Notes: a model not told the origin generated them from the sequence alone. A stretch of 64,000 nucleotides of DNA from Peromyscus leucopus (GCF_004664715.2 NC_051068.1:132576716-132640715); one strand, 5' to 3'; positions 1-11,176 are shown, counted from the stretch's first letter. Made by a program: numbers and translations.

Positions 1-440
1 TAGGTCCCAAGGACTTTGCAGAGAGCAGGAACTACTTGGATTGGACCACCCTCACCCCACCTAGACCCCTCCACACCTTCCAAGATGGCAGATACTCACA
101 GTTTGTGTGTTGGGGTAGGTGTGTTAGGATCCTGTACATGTGCAGCTCAGCTCGGGGTATTGCGTCTTATGTCATCAGCGGGTGCTGGTGACTATGTACC
201 CGCCCTAAAAAGCCGGACGCAGACCCTCACCCTCTCTCTCTGTTCCCTGCTCTCTGCTCTGCTCCCCAATTCCCTCCCCACGCCAGGCCTGGCTCTCCCC
301 CCCCCCCTCTCTCTCCCACTCCTTTTCCCTCCTAATAAAGCTCTAAAAACTACCACTGTCGTGACCGTGACCTTTCCACTCGGTAACCAGCAAGTAGACA
401 GCGCTGCAACCAGCCCCACCAACCAGTGCCGTTTATCATA
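1..440 (+). mobile_element. Possible 3' part of an endogenous retrovirus LTR
   Basis: A TATA-like word (cctaaaaag, 204-212) is followed by a CT-rich tract and by a polyadenylation signal AATAAA at 334-339. Then comes about 100 bp rich in CCAC and CAGC words. The order TATA, pyrimidine-rich leader, AATAAA and short U5 is that of an LTR in + orientation. The 5' boundary lies outside or near the window edge, and no target duplication could be identified, so both family and ends are uncertain. An open frame covers 16-441, but it only reflects low-complexity CT sequence and I do not call it a gene. Confidence 0.4.
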
Positions 441-445
441 ACCAT

Positions 446-2957
446 CAAGGTGGGGAGACTTATGAGAGAAGAATTAATGGGGTACGATAACATCTTTCTC
501 TATTACCCTCCATTGCTGCTGGTCCCTGGGTGACAGGTGGGACTCACCACCTCTCTCCTCTATGACTCTGGCTTTCACTGGCTCTCAGCCAGCACTTCTG
601 CAGCGGCCGCGGCTTGTTTACTGAGGTGACATGGATCTTCCCCCATGAAGGGTTTATCGTCTGAGACTCTGAAGGACATGCCTCTTACGGGGAGTACAGT
701 GTTTTCAGACTTCCAGTTTTTCACATATAGACAGCACAAATGAATGCAAAACAAAATGCTTCCCATTTCCTGAGAAGGTTTTGGAGAAAATTCATTGATG
801 GCAAGAAAAAAAAGTAAACTTGGGAGTTCTCTAAAAATAAGTCAAGCCAAACGCACACAGGGAAGAGCAAAAAGGAAATCGGAAGGCAGCTTCTTTTGTC
901 TTGGTAGAACATTTAAATTTTAAAAAAAAGCAACAGTGACTCAAAATTTCGAATTTTCATAACTTTGGTTCAAGAATTTGTTCTGCAATCAGATATGTGG
1001 AGAGGCATACGATGGAAGAGAGGAACTACATAAAATGTCTATTACCCACACGCTGTTATCCATTGATAGTTGAAAAAAGTGTAATTCCCCCCTATGCTGG
1101 AGTAGGAACAGACTAAAATTTTCATGTTGTAGTCTCTTAGAATTAGTAAAAGATGGATCAAAAAAGCAGTATAAATCCCGTATTATATGAGACCTTCCAG
1201 ACAAGAAGTAAGCCACCAAGCTGAAGTCCCTCACAACAAAAAAATTACTGTTGTGACAGCAGGGTCCCCACGTACTAGCAGTGATAAGTCTTTCAAATTG
1301 CTCCTTTCAGAAGAAAACCTTTTTCCCAAAAGGCAATATTTGTTGTCTTGGCTGTTGTTATGACTGTCATACCTGTTCGTTACAGAATCTTGAAGATCTG
1401 ATATAAAATAAAATGTGGAGTTAGTAATAAGTTAGCTTTATTCTGTGATAATTGACATTCGCGGTTTGGTACATGATCTTTTACTTTGCTCTTGGTAGAA
1501 GAGCGAAAGGAAAGAAGGGTGGGTAGGTAGGTGCGTAAAAGGTTTTACAACCTGCCTGTTCACTTAATACGTTAAGGACGTCTTCTTTGTAAAAAACACA
1601 GAACTCTCTGCTTCTGTACTGCACTGTACTCCACTGAGTTGTCTAGCCAAACCACCACTGATGAGAGTTTGATGCATCTGCATTTGGACTATTGCTAACA
1701 GTATTTCACTTACTAGTCTTTCTGATAAACTTATCAGATTCTTATCTGATTATTCCTTAAGCACAGGTCCTGGAAAAGACTGGGTTAAATGTAGAAAATT
1801 CTACAGTTTGAATTACTTGATTTCCTCCTAGAAAGGTTCTAACAGGCTGACATTCCCACAGGAGTATATTCGAGTACCATTCCTGACATCCTGCAACAGC
1901 TGTCTCTGCATTTCACACGGGCGATTGAGCCTCAGCCACATCCTAATAGACGTGTATTGCTTCTTTGCTAGGTTATACAGCATTGCCTCTGGCCAAGTTT
2001 ACTCTTGGGAATTGATCTTTTCCGTAATGGTTTCTATGAACAAATCATTTAGTAAGGGCATTCATACTTTGTAACATACAGGAATACTTTCAGAACAGGC
2101 CATCTTAATGAAACGGGTGCTTCTAATAAAAAGAGAGAGATAATATTGTGATTTACGAGCTACAATTGCATTTTCATAATGAGACTCTCCTCAGCTGTAT
2201 GCATTGCATAGAAGTTGTGTACTGCATAGAAGATATGGGTAGATGCACCTTCCAGAAACTCCAGACGTCAGTGTGCAGAGGAAAAGATACACGGAAGAAA
2301 TAAACAGATAACCGTAGACTGCAAAAATACTGAGGGAACAATAGAGGAGTGGTTGGCCCTAGCCAGGGGAAACAGAAAAGCCTGCATCTTCTTTTCATTG
2401 CTCATCTTCTGGGCTTATCTTGGGGCAGCTCTTTTTTCATTTGTTGTCACTGATTTTGAGTAGTTAATTGGTGTCAGGATCATTAGTATCAGGATTCTGT
2501 TGGAGGGTTCTGAATGGAGAGTGGGAATGGTGGTGATTTTCATTTTAACAAATTCAGCTCTTCTTTTTTTCTGATCTCTTGAATTCTAATGCCAGAGTCC
2601 GACGACAGTAGAGCCCAGTGAAGTGATAAGCAGGGCTCAGCATGGGGACCAGGTGATTCGGCTGTCTCTAAAGCAGCTGACAGGGAGAGTAGGGGAACCC
2701 CATTTCGTTTATGCCTCTCGGCTACTGTATGGAGAACGGGTTCAAAGACAGGAGGCGAGGAGCCCATATAAATGTCGTCATGGGCAGATGATGCCAAGCT
2801 CCAAGTCCCAAGGTGACCCAATGCATCGGACAGATGTTACGGAGCAGGGAAATGCTGTTTGGAATGGCATTAGTGGCAACTATTCACCGAATAAGGGGTG
2901 CAGAAGGCAGGTTTGGGGGAATTCTGATGAGAAGCAGGGACTGGTGGAACTATGAAC
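446..2957. other. Intergenic or intronic sequence, nothing recognised
   Basis: About 2.5 kb of moderately AT-rich sequence. I see no convincing exon, no clear young SINE and no long simple repeat. Open frames here are under 115 codons, overlap on both strands and resemble nothing I know. Some of it may be old, unrecognisable repeat. Confidence 0.5.
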
Positions 2958-3347
2958 TGCTGTGGAATGTCTTTTCTGTACACTGTGAATATGTGTTGCT
3001 CTCATTGGTTGATACATAAAGCTGTTTGGTCAATGGAGAAGCAGAATAAGGGTAGACGGTACATTCAAACTGGAGACAGAGACGAAGAAGGCTGGAATGA
3101 GGAGAGATGCCAGCCCACTGCCCAAGGAGCAACAAGATGCCAGCAACCATGGCCACGTGGCAACATATAGCTAAATAGAAATGGGTTAATTTAAGATGAA
3201 AGAGCTACCTAGCAAGAATCCTGAGCAATAGGCCATACAGTTTGTCATTAATAAAGGCTTCTGTGCCTCTGTGTGTTTACTTGGGACCCAGCAGCTGCAG
3301 GACCGAGGGGAGAGGGGAATCATGACACAGGAAAACTTCCATCTACA
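2958..3347 (+). mobile_element. Solo LTR, family A, copy 1
   Basis: About 390 bp starting TGCTGTGGAATG and ending CTACA. It shares its layout with three other copies here (23505, 29155, 60322): a 5' block with TGTACACTGTGAA, a tRNA-like word order 'attggttgataca-taaa', a central GA-rich part, the conserved word 'gaaatgggttaatttaag', an AATAAA near the 3' end, and a terminal 'aaaacttcc' block. The TG...CA ends are those of an LTR. Flanks are atgaac on the left and atggtgaac on the right, so the target duplication is blurred in this copy, although the other copies have exact ones. Confidence 0.7.
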
Positions 3348-4220
3348 ATGGTGAACAAAGAGCCCAGAAGACAGCCACACACATGGCTCCAGAGCTTATG
3401 AGCCAGTTCTTACCTGGGCCTCTGGATCTGAGACTCCATTGCCAACTACAGAACACCGAAACCTTGTAATGCTATTGATCTTGCAATGTTAGAATGAACT
3501 ACAGGGCAGGCGCAAAGCCTAGGAAGTTTTCCCAACAGAGGACGAGACAGAATGGAAGAGCAGACATCCACCTTGCCATAGGCTCTGAGACTCCACAGTG
3601 GTGAATCAAAACCAAGCAGACTCGCTCTTCTGCTCACTTAGTGAAGCGAAGCTCCACACTTTAGAGGGCTCGCTGCTGTGCAGTTTGCTCCGCTGTCAAG
3701 AGCAAACAGATTCTGCTCACAGCTCATTGGTCCCCTGCCTTCGGAAACCTCAGCTTCAGCCTGCACAGTCTCTCCAGGGCTGGGTTCTCTCAGTGACTCT
3801 ACACAGTCCAACTCACCACTGCCCCGAGTGCTGCTTCCTCAACTCTGGCCTTCTCGTGCATATCCGTGTGGACAGATGTTGCAACATATAGATTGTGTGG
3901 AGGAAAAGCTAATACGCCCTCTAAGTGTTCATGGTTTTGTTGAGATGTTGTATATCCGCCAGCTGCCCACAGCTCCCTGGCTCAGCGTTAGGCAAAATGG
4001 GACTCAACTGGGAGTCATATGGTGATGATGTGTCCACCAACCAGCATGTCTAGCCCTTGCCTAACAGAGAAGTGGTTTTCAGGAAAACATTTTAAGATGA
4101 TCCATTTTCCACTAAGCAAAACCCATTCAGCTGCTTTCTCAGTCTGACCCTGAATCACACTTGGGGAATATTAATATTAATTAATTATTCACTTTCATGT
4201 GCCACCAGTCATGTTCCCAA
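3348..4220. other. Intergenic sequence, nothing recognised
   Basis: No exon, young SINE or LTR boundary was recognised. Frames of up to 115 codons (3598-4025) overlap in two phases and end in non-coding-looking sequence, with no splice context that I trust. Confidence 0.45.
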
Positions 4221-4300
4221 CTAGACTGTCAGCTCCCTGCAGAATCAGGAACTGTAGTACTTACAGATCCCCTGAGTGACCAGGAACAGGATGCATCGCT
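4221..4300 (+). mobile_element. L2-like old repeat fragment
   Basis: The words 'tagactgtcagctccctgcag' and 'caggaactgta' follow the pattern of L2 3' ends ('gactgtaagctcc...gcagggac'). Very diverged, so tentative. Confidence 0.4.
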
Positions 4301-4390
4301 TTGAGCCTCCTGGTGAGATAAAGTGGATGGGCAGTGTGGATGGGGAGTGCCGAGGGTCAGCTCCTTGGAGGAGCAGAACTTCTAATCCAA

Positions 4391-4470
4391 CCTCTTAAGA
4401 AGAGGGAAATGGAAACCCACAGAGGCTCAGCAGTGTGTGCAGTTACACAGCCCACTGGTGACAGGCGGGC
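4391..4470 (-). mobile_element. MIR-like fragment, antisense
   Basis: The block 'gggaaatggaaacccacagagg' followed by 'gttacacagcccactggtgaca' matches the antisense MIR core ('gaggaaactgaggcacagagagg ... gtcacacagctagtaag'). Old and diverged. It sits head to head with a sense MIR just downstream. Confidence 0.45.
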
Positions 4471-4494
4471 ACATTGCCTAAGAAGTGAGGGGAA

Positions 4495-4665
4495 TGGTCC
4501 AAGAGCACCAGCCTCTGCCCACCTCCTTCCTTTACCAGCCTGTAGCCTTGAGCACGTCTCCACACCTCTACTTCCGCTTCTATAGGACAGAGATGCTCCG
4601 AAAGCCATCCATGGAACGTTCAGAGCCCAAGGCCTGGGGCAGAGTAAATGCTCACAAATATTAGG
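4495..4665 (+). mobile_element. MIR SINE fragment
   Basis: 'tgtagccttgagcacgtc', then 'acttccgcttctataggaca', then 'ggcctggggcagagtaaatg' follow the order of the MIR core and 3' part ('gaccttgggcaagtc ... tttcctcatctgtaaaatgg ... tgcctggcacatagtaa'). Diverged, as expected for a mammal-wide SINE in a rodent. Confidence 0.55.
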
Positions 4666-5059
4666 AAAAAAAGGAAGTGTCATACCATTTCGTTGATGTT
4701 TGCTACCTCCAACAATCTAATACAAATTTGCTATATAATCTGAACTCCATCCTGGATGCGGTCAGAAGTTGGGGGCTTTGGTTCCCTAAACGTAGAACAT
4801 CCTTTCCAAGTGAGACTCATGTGGTTGTGAACACCTTGTAGGCTGCAGTAAAACAGACGCCACCGGTGTCCCCAGCACCCTTGAACTGAACTGCTCTGCT
4901 TAAGGGACATCATGAAACCCAAGGGTGACCGACATGTCTGTAGTCTATGAAAGCAGAGCGACAGTCACAATAACTAGGATCCCCCCTATTCTCTGCGTCA
5001 TTTAAATGAGATGCAGTAGATCCCAACCTCTTCTATATTTATTGGCTACTGTCACCTCA

Positions 5060-5217
5060 CAGTATCTGAGTGGTGCTGTCGGTGTCTCAGCATCCTTAGC
5101 TACATGACCTCTGAGCTTAACCTCTTCCATGCTTAGGTGCTGGCCAGCCCTCCACCTGCAAAATGGAGATATTAATAGTGATTTAGGCTGGAGCTCATGA
5201 GTTGTGTGAATTAAAAG
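5060..5217 (+). mobile_element. MIR SINE
   Basis: 'tagctacatgacctctgagc', 'cttaacctcttccatgctta', 'ctgcaaaatggagatattaat' and 'gttgtgtgaattaaa' are the MIR words in the correct order, from the 'gtgaccttgggcaag' block to the 'ttgtgaggattaaatgag' block. Confidence 0.65.
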
Positions 5218-5299
5218 CAACCATCTGTACAAAACAGGGCCTAGTGTGCAACAAGCATTATGTGAACATTATTGGCTTTGAATTGTGGATCTGTGTGTG

Positions 5300-5530
5300 G
5301 TGTGCACAGATGCATGTATGCATGGGAGAGAAAGTTGAGGAAAAGTGTGTTCCTCAGTCTCTCTCCGACTTATTTTTAAAATAAAGTCACTCACTGATCC
5401 TGGAGCTCAGGAGTTCAGCTAGTCCAGCTGGCCAGCCTGCCCCAGGAATCCTCCTGTCTCAGCTTTGTCGGTGGGTTCTGGGGGACCAAACTCAGGTCCT
5501 CAAGCACTTTGCTGACTGAGCCATGTGCAA
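5300..5530 (-). mobile_element. B4-type composite rodent SINE, antisense
   Basis: Read on the minus strand it has a tRNA-like head ('ggctcagtcagcaaagtgcttg...gacctgagtttggtcc'), then 'ctgagacaggaggattcctgggg' and 'ggctggccagctggactagctgaa'. The same order occurs at 43750-44042 (-) and 20378-20690 (+), so this is a repeat family. The exact library name is uncertain. Confidence 0.55.
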
Positions 5531-5669
5531 TACTGATGTAGAGTTTTCACTTTAGAGAAAAAGTCTGGCGACCTGTTCTGACTTAGTTTGACTTCATCTA
5601 AATTCAATTAAAAATAAATAAAATTGATTTTGGCCTTTCATTTGTACATAGGACACAGGCTGGAAAGAA

Positions 5670-5811
5670 ATATACGCCCTCACAACTCCAGAGAAGCTAA
5701 CTAACAAGGAAGACCCAAAGAGGGACCCATGGGTTGCCCTGGGAAGGGGAAATAGATGAGATCTCTATGAGTAAACTGGGGATGAGGGGTGGGCAATGGA
5801 GGTTACTGGAT
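5670..5811 (+). mobile_element. L1 3' end fragment
   Basis: 'gccctcacaactccagagaag', 'aaggaagacccaaagaggga' and 'ccctgggaaggggaaataga' are the end of L1 ORF2 and the start of the 3' UTR in rodents. A run of A follows at 5813. This is a short 5'-truncated insertion and carries no usable ORF. The adjoining 231-codon frame that begins in it is chance. Confidence 0.6.
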
Positions 5812-6837
5812 AGAAAAAAAAAAGAAATATACGTTTATGAAGTTTTCCGACAGAGAAGGACTATGAAGAGACTATTTTGTTATCTTGTATATTCCATAGT
5901 TCCATCAAAATGTATATTTCAAGTGCATCATTCCAGACGAGTGATTTTGTGCGCTATCCATGTGATACAAGTTTTCTTTCCTGCTTTGTTTTGCCAAGAC
6001 AGAAACGAAGGAAGGGGCTCTAGCTTCCCCTGGGGAAAGTTCCAACGCCACCTGCTTGGCTCTGAGCAGGTCTCCTGCCTCATCCGATACAGGCTCTGCC
6101 CACCCAGCCCGCTCCTGTGCTGTCCATCGCTCGAGTCTTCCTGTCCCATAAGCCCCTACCTTGGCTCCAAGCTGTCATCTTCATTGCCTTCTACTTCTGC
6201 TGATCTACAGCCTCCACCTTCTGCTGATGTCCCCTCTGTGTGTCCTCACCTCCTTGTCCCTGTCCCCCATGCCAGCCTGTCTCCAGCAGAATCGACTTCA
6301 CTACTATATATCACAATGCTGGGGGGGGGGGAGCATTTAAAAAATTATCTTCCCCAAAGCCCTTCAGGGAGACAGAGTTTGAATCAGAAGAGGATGCAGG
6401 GGAGGCTGGAGCGTCATGATTATTCATGAAACTGTGTTTGTCTCTTATGCAAGGCGGATATTGATGGGTTGGGGAAGTGAGCACTGAGCTATATATATAT
6501 ATGGATGTGGTTTGTGTTTTCCTTGGTTAAGGAGCTTGTGGCTACAAGGCAGGGATTGACTTCTCAGCCTTACCATAGCCACTCTGTCCATTCCATAGAG
6601 CAGTGGGGTCCCCTGCTGACTCCATCTTAAAAGCAAATGTAAATCAGCCTTTTCCTACCACCCCCACTGCTACCCTCCCAGCCCAGCCACCCTAACCTCT
6701 TGCCTGGAGCTGCTGCTCTTCTCCCCAATGCCTAGACCCTGCTTGTCTCAAGCCTCGGAATAGCAGCTCTTTATTCTCGTGAATACCCCTGTGATTATGG
6801 CTGTTTCTAAGAGGCCATAAAACATAGATATTCAAAG
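5812..6837. other. Intergenic stretch with short simple repeats
   Basis: No gene recognised. It contains a run of 11 G (6321-6331) and a short (TA)n tract (about 6489-6502). The long frame 5734-6429 spans L1-derived and low-complexity proline/serine sequence, with no known domain, and I do not accept it as a gene. Confidence 0.5.
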
Positions 6838-6965
6838 TCAAGTGTGGTGGTGCATGCCTGTAATCCCAGCACTGGGGAGGCTGAGGCAGGGGGATTGTGA
6901 GTTGGAGGCCAGCTTGAATTGCCCAACAAAATCCTGTCCCAAACTGAAATAACAAATAACCACAA
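6838..6965 (+). mobile_element. B1-type SINE
   Basis: 'ggtggtgcatgcctgtaatcc', 'cagcactggggaggctgaggc' and 'gtgagttggaggccagctt' give the 7SL-derived B1 left part with A and B boxes. The tail is degenerate ('aactgaaataacaaataacc'). Diverged, an old copy. Confidence 0.8.
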
Positions 6966-8384
6966 TAGAATGAATGTTTAAATCGTCTAGCATGAGATCC
7001 GTCTGGACTAAGTCTTCTTCCTTTAATCACCCATGCTGTGATCTCAGGTGACGCGCTTCCCGTAAGGGACACCGGTTTCCAGGCAAGCAAGGCTTTTAAA
7101 ATAGTTACAAAAGGGATGCTTTTCTCATTACATCACACCACAGTCAGTGCAGCCCCTCTCACATACCAGGCGTGCGGAACGTGCTGGAATTGGTATTGAT
7201 TGTTGAAGCATTACAAAGTGCTGGCTCAAAACCTTTTCACTAGAATGCAAGCTGAATGAAATTTGGGGAATTCCTCCAGTCAGGTTCAGAGAGTCTGGGG
7301 GTCAGTATTCCAGCTGGAGACAGATGGCACAACACTTAAAAAACAACTGAGGAAAGCTGGCTGAAGAACTGTTTGCTAATGTCTACGCAGGGCTAGGGAG
7401 CACCAGATGCAAAGTGCTGGAGCGTTTACCTGAACCCAGGGGAGACTGTAGTCACAGCAAATGGCATCAGCATCAGGCTCTGCATGTCCATCTTGGGCTG
7501 GCTAGCGACCCCACCAGTCCCTTCAGGTCCTGGGAACATAGGAGTGCTTCAGGCTCTGGGGCAGGAGGCCTTGTACAGTTCTCAAGTCAGCCCCACGGCC
7601 AGGAAGCAGGATGAAAGTGGAGAATGATCTGGAAATAGAGACATCCTAGCACTGGGAATCTTCAAGTGGGAGTGAACTTCCGGCTTTATTTACAGCAAGA
7701 TGAGACTCACAGAAACCAGGCAGCGTGTCTTGGCCTCGGGGTCACTGGCCTCGAAGAAAATGAAAGTAACATGCACTTCATCTACCACGCTGATTTTATG
7801 CTCCTGCCTTCTACTCCGTGGACATCTCAGTATTCCCACCGGCGGGAAGTCCTTTCCTGTGTCTCATGTAAATGATTCCCACTACAACAGAAATCAATTG
7901 CATCTTAATCGGTTTTCTATAGAGTACAAAAGAACTGGCTCAGGAATGAAATAAAGTCCCAGCAGCAGTAAGTATCTTTACCTTTATAACTGATGAGCAC
8001 ACTGCTTTCCATTTTCTCCTGTGATCACCCTCTCCATCTCTAGGCGTGACCGTCAGATGTCCTGTGGCTTCCCTAAGCATTGCTAAAGTCCTGGCTTGAG
8101 TATCTATCTAAAGCAGGCCTGGAAGATCGCTACTTTTCTTAGAAGGAGGCTGTAATCATTTCCTGACTTTGTTCTGGAACCCATCAGCTTCTCCCGCCTC
8201 ATCTCCACAATTCGCTTGCCCTGGTGGAAAAGAATGGCTATGGCCAGGACAGCTGTTGCACGCTCTGGTTTCTCTTAAAGCTGGTGTTCTAAGCCTCTCT
8301 TCGTGCCTGCTAATAGTTCCTGAAAATGCGAGCCAAAGCCTAGTCCAGAGGAACGAGGTGGTGGCCAGCACCCAAGAATCCAGA
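6966..8384. other. Repeat-poor intergenic stretch
   Basis: About 1.4 kb with no SINE, LTR or L1 that I can recognise and no convincing exon. Frames such as 7414-7614 and 7666-7954 overlap in different phases. This could hold non-coding sequence under constraint, which sequence from one species cannot show. Confidence 0.45.
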
Positions 8385-8668
8385 TTTATATTACTGTCCT
8401 CACTACATTATCAAAAATCTGACAAGAGCCACTTAAAGAAGGTTTGCTTTGGCTTAACAGTGGGAGGGTCCAGCCTGTCATGGCGGGGAAAGTGTGGTGG
8501 GAGGGATGGAGGGCATCTGGCTATGATGCATCTGTGGGCAGGAAGCAGAGAGCAATGAGCGCTGATGCTCAGTTCACTCTCTCCTTTTTCTCCAGTCCAG
8601 GACTTCAGCCCACCGAATGGTGCTACCCCCCCCCCCCCCCCCGTTAAGAATGGGTCTTCCCCTGAGTC
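8385..8668 (+). mobile_element. R2 DNA transposon-like repeat, left half
   Basis: Words 'cttaaagaaggtttgctttgg', 'tgtcatggcggggaaagtgtgg', 'gcaggaagcagagagcaatga' and 'ttctccagtccaggactt' match the layout of the other R2 copies (12305, 26675, 41682, 51120). A run of 17 C (8626-8642) lies in it. The element stops in 'gggtcttcccc', where an L1 3' end begins, and resumes at about 9660 with 'cttcccacctctgttcaccc'. Confidence 0.65.
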
Positions 8669-8669
8669 C

Positions 8670-9658
8670 CTCACCAACTGCAACACTAGGGAGAACAGGC
8701 CCTGTACCGCCTGGGCAGCCGAGTGGGGCTGGTCCTACTCACAGGGGCGCAGGTGAGCTGGCCTTGAGAACACGAACGTGGCAGAGCCAGCCCCACAACT
8801 CACCGGCTGCAGCATTCAGGAGAGTGGTCCCTGCCCCTGGCCTGGGCAACACAGTAGAGCTGGCCCTGGTGGTGTAGGTGTGGGTGAGCTGGCCCTGAGG
8901 GTGTGAGAGCAGGAGAACCAGCCTCATCCTTTGCTCCTTGCTGCACAGGGTGAACTAGCCAGGGCAGTCCTGGAGAGCTCACCCTGGTCGTGAGGATGGG
9001 GAGAGCTGGGGGTGCTGACCAACCCAGCAGCCACCCAAGCCCAGAACCAGGGCTATGAGTTGGCCCATCCCAACACCCACCCCATCTAGGATCTGCTGGA
9101 GTACAGGAAGGGTCATGTCCTGCACACCCAAAGTTGCAGGATCTCCATGATACCAAGCAACAAGAGGAGTCCTAGCGAGGGCCCAGCATCGATGGCATAG
9201 CAGAAACCAGAGGCCTCGAGCCAGATCAAGGCCTCATCGCAGTGAACGTTGGCAAGTAAAGATGTATGGACTTCTCACCACCTTCGATAGGGGGGAAGGG
9301 GTGGGAGGAGGGGGGAGGGGTACATCTCCCCTCATTCATATCACCTACAGCGGGTGAGGGGTGAGGCCAGCTCTCCCACACCCTTGTCCAGTAAAGGGTA
9401 CACTATGTGACTCACTGTGTCACAGTACAGTTTCCAGGACAAGATTTTTCTTTTCTTTCTTTTTCTTTTTTTCTTTTTTTGGTTGTGTTATTTTTTTCTT
9501 CTCTTTAAAATTTTATTTTGTTTTATCTGGGGTGGGAAGAAGTTGCAAGGGCAGACGGGAAGGGACAGGGAGATGAGTGGGGTCAGGATGCATGGTGTGA
9601 AAGCCACAAAGAATCAGTAAAAAGCCAAGTTGGAAATAAAAAACAGAAAGAAAGAAAA
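8670..9658 (+). mobile_element. L1 3' UTR, 5'-truncated insertion
   Basis: The region repeats words such as 'gagctggccctg' and 'gtgagctggcc'. It then runs through 'gcaggatctccatgatacc', 'gaggcctcgagccagatcaa', 'gtgaggggtgaggccagctc' and 'tgactcactgtgtcacagta', a T-rich block, and ends 'gtgtgaaagccacaaagaatcagtaaaaag' followed by an A-rich tail. This is the rodent L1 3' UTR in sense orientation. No ORF2 is included. It interrupts an R2 element whose halves lie on both sides. Confidence 0.8.
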
Positions 9659-9659
9659 G

Positions 9660-9775
9660 GAACAGACCTTCCCACCTCTGTTCACCCAATTTAGAAACTC
9701 CCTCCCAGGCGTACCCCAGAGCTTTGTCCCCGGGGTGATTCTCAGATGAGCTGACAACAGTGTTAACGATAAAGA
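9660..9775 (+). mobile_element. R2 DNA transposon-like repeat, right half
   Basis: 'cttcccacctctgttcaccc', 'tagaaactccctcccaggcg', 'gctttgtccccggggtgattc' and 'gctgacaacagtgttaac' continue the R2 layout that was broken at 8668. The duplicated edge (gggtcttcccc / agaccttccca) is compatible with a diverged L1 target duplication. Confidence 0.6.
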
Positions 9776-9799
9776 TTCAAGTCACATTTTGATTCCCCC

Positions 9800-9925
9800 A
9801 GGCTGATGTGAGCCCCACGTGGGCAGGAACAACACTTATCAGCTCACCCCGTGTCCATGGAGCCTAGCTTAGTCCCTGACACACAGCAGGTGCACAACAT
9901 TTCGTAGGATTGGATGGACGGAGGC
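9800..9925 (+). mobile_element. L2-like 3' end
   Basis: 'gtgagccccacgtgggcagga', 'gtccatggagcctagcttagt', 'ccctgacacacagcaggtgca' and 'cattt...attggatggacgga' follow the L2 3' end order (gagggcagg... cctagcacagtgcctggcacatagtaggtgctcaataaat). Confidence 0.55.
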
Positions 9926-10018
9926 ACATAGTAGGCCTAACAAATTAAGAGAGTGGAGACTTGGCTCTTTGGGTGCTAAAACCAAAGCCCAGCGTTGTTT
10001 AAATGTTAGTCATGGGTC

Positions 10019-10060
10019 CAGTGAGGGGCTCAGCAGGTAAGTGAACTCATCATGCAAGCT
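10019..10060 (+). mobile_element. tRNA-derived SINE, 5' half (split)
   Basis: 'agtgaggggctcagcaggtaa' is a tRNA-like A-box head of the SINE type seen whole at 22746 and 49000. The element is interrupted by a URR1-like transposon and continues at 10933 with 'cttgagtttgatccctgaac'. Confidence 0.5.
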
Positions 10061-10932
10061 TGCTGTGGGGTTTGAATGAAATTGGCCTCCACAGACTCAT
10101 ACATTTAAATGCTTGGTCCCCAGTTGGTAGAACTGTTTGGGAAGAATCAAGAGGAGTGGTCTTGTTGGAGGAGGTGTATTACCAACCAGGGCTTTCAGGT
10201 TTCAAAAGATTTACCTCATTCCCAGTGTCTCTCCCTGCCTAGTCATTGTGTCTCAAGTTGTGAGCTCTCAGTTATGGCTCCATTACTATGTCTTCCTGCT
10301 GCCTGCCTGCCTGCCTGCCTCTGCTGCCTGCTGCTGCCTGCCTGCTGCCTGCTGCCTGCTGCCTGCCTGCTGCCTACTGCCTGCTGTCTGCTGCCTGCCT
10401 GCCTGCTGCCTGCCTGCTGCCTGCCTGCCTGTCTGCTGCCTGCTGCTGCTGCCTGCCTGCTGCCTGCTGCCTGCTGCCTGCTGCCTGCCTGCCTGCTGCT
10501 GCTGCCTGCTGCCTGCTGCCTGCTGCCTGCTGCCTGCCTGCCTGCCTGCTGCCTGCTGCTGCCCTGCCTGCTGCCTGCCTGCCTGCCTGCCTGCTGCTGC
10601 CTGCTGCCTGCCTGCTGCCTGCTGCCTGCCTGCCGCCTGCCTGCTGCCTGCTGCCTGCTGCCTGCTGCTGCCTGCTGCCTGCTCTGCTGCTGTCTGCCTG
10701 CTGCCTGCTGCCTGCTGCTGCCTGTCTGCTGCCTGCCTGCTGCTGCCTGCTGCCTGCCTGCTGCCTGCCTCTGCTGTCTGCTGCCTGCCTGCCTGCTGCC
10801 TGCTGCCCCTGCTGCCTGCTATGATGTCACAGACTCCAACTCTCTGAAACCACAAACACCAAATTAAACACTTTCTTTTATAAGTTGCCTTGATCATGGT
10901 GTTTACTTTTAAAGAAAAGTAACAAAGACACA
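10061..10932 (+). mobile_element. URR1-like hAT transposon with an internal tandem array
   Basis: Left part: 'gggtttgaatgaaattggcc', 'gcttggtccccagttggtaga', 'actgtttgggaagaatcaaga', 'cttgttggaggaggtgta'. Right part: 'ctctctgaaaccacaaacac', 'cttttataagttgccttgatc', 'atggtgtttac...aagacac'. These are the ends of the rodent non-autonomous element also seen at 19800, 36972, 39926 (-) and 42392. In those copies the middle is a short 'tctgcctgcatgctgcc' region. Here it is replaced by a 525-bp CTG/CCTG array. The element carries no transposase. It lies inside a tRNA-derived SINE. Confidence 0.75.
10296..10820 (+). repeat. CTG/CCTG mixed tandem array, 525 bp
   Basis: An almost pure mixture of CTG, CCTG and CTGCCTG units. 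Interruptions are few, for example 'tactgcctgctgtctg', 'ctgctctgctgctg' and 'gctgcccctgctgcc'. No stop codon arises in the three forward frames, so three overlapping frames of 178 to 252 codons rich in Leu, Pro, Ala and Cys run through it, and a Gln/Ala/Gly/Arg/Ser-rich frame of 251 codons runs through the reverse strand. I read these as products of composition, not as genes. Confidence 0.95.
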
Positions 10933-11070
10933 TGATAACTTGAGTTTGATCCCTGAACCCATGTAAAGTAGAAAGAATCAAGTGTGCAAAACTGTCTTCT
11001 GGTCTCTGCATGCATGTCACAGTAGGTGCACTCTCATGCACATATAATAATGAGATAGACAGGTAGATAG

Positions 11071-11074
<4 letters not shown>
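10933..11074 (+). mobile_element. tRNA-derived SINE, 3' half (split)
   Basis: 'cttgagtttgatccctgaacc', 'catgtaaagtagaaagaatc', 'cttctggtctctgcatgcatg' and 'gtgcactctcatgcacatataataat' continue the SINE begun at 10019. Its tail has grown into (GA)n and (GATA)n. Confidence 0.5.
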
Positions 11075-11126
<52 letters not shown>

Positions 11127-11134
11127 AAAGAGAT

Positions 11135-11176
<42 letters not shown>

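Noticed and set aside
5734..6429. 231-codon frame
   Set aside because: It starts in an L1 3' end, passes a low-complexity Pro/Ser region and G11, has no known domain and no splice context.
10109..10867. Overlapping Leu/Pro/Ala/Cys-rich frames (up to 252 codons), and a Gln/Ala/Gly/Arg/Ser-rich antisense frame
   Set aside because: They exist because CTG/CCTG units contain no stop codon in any forward frame. The array is a tandem repeat in a transposon.
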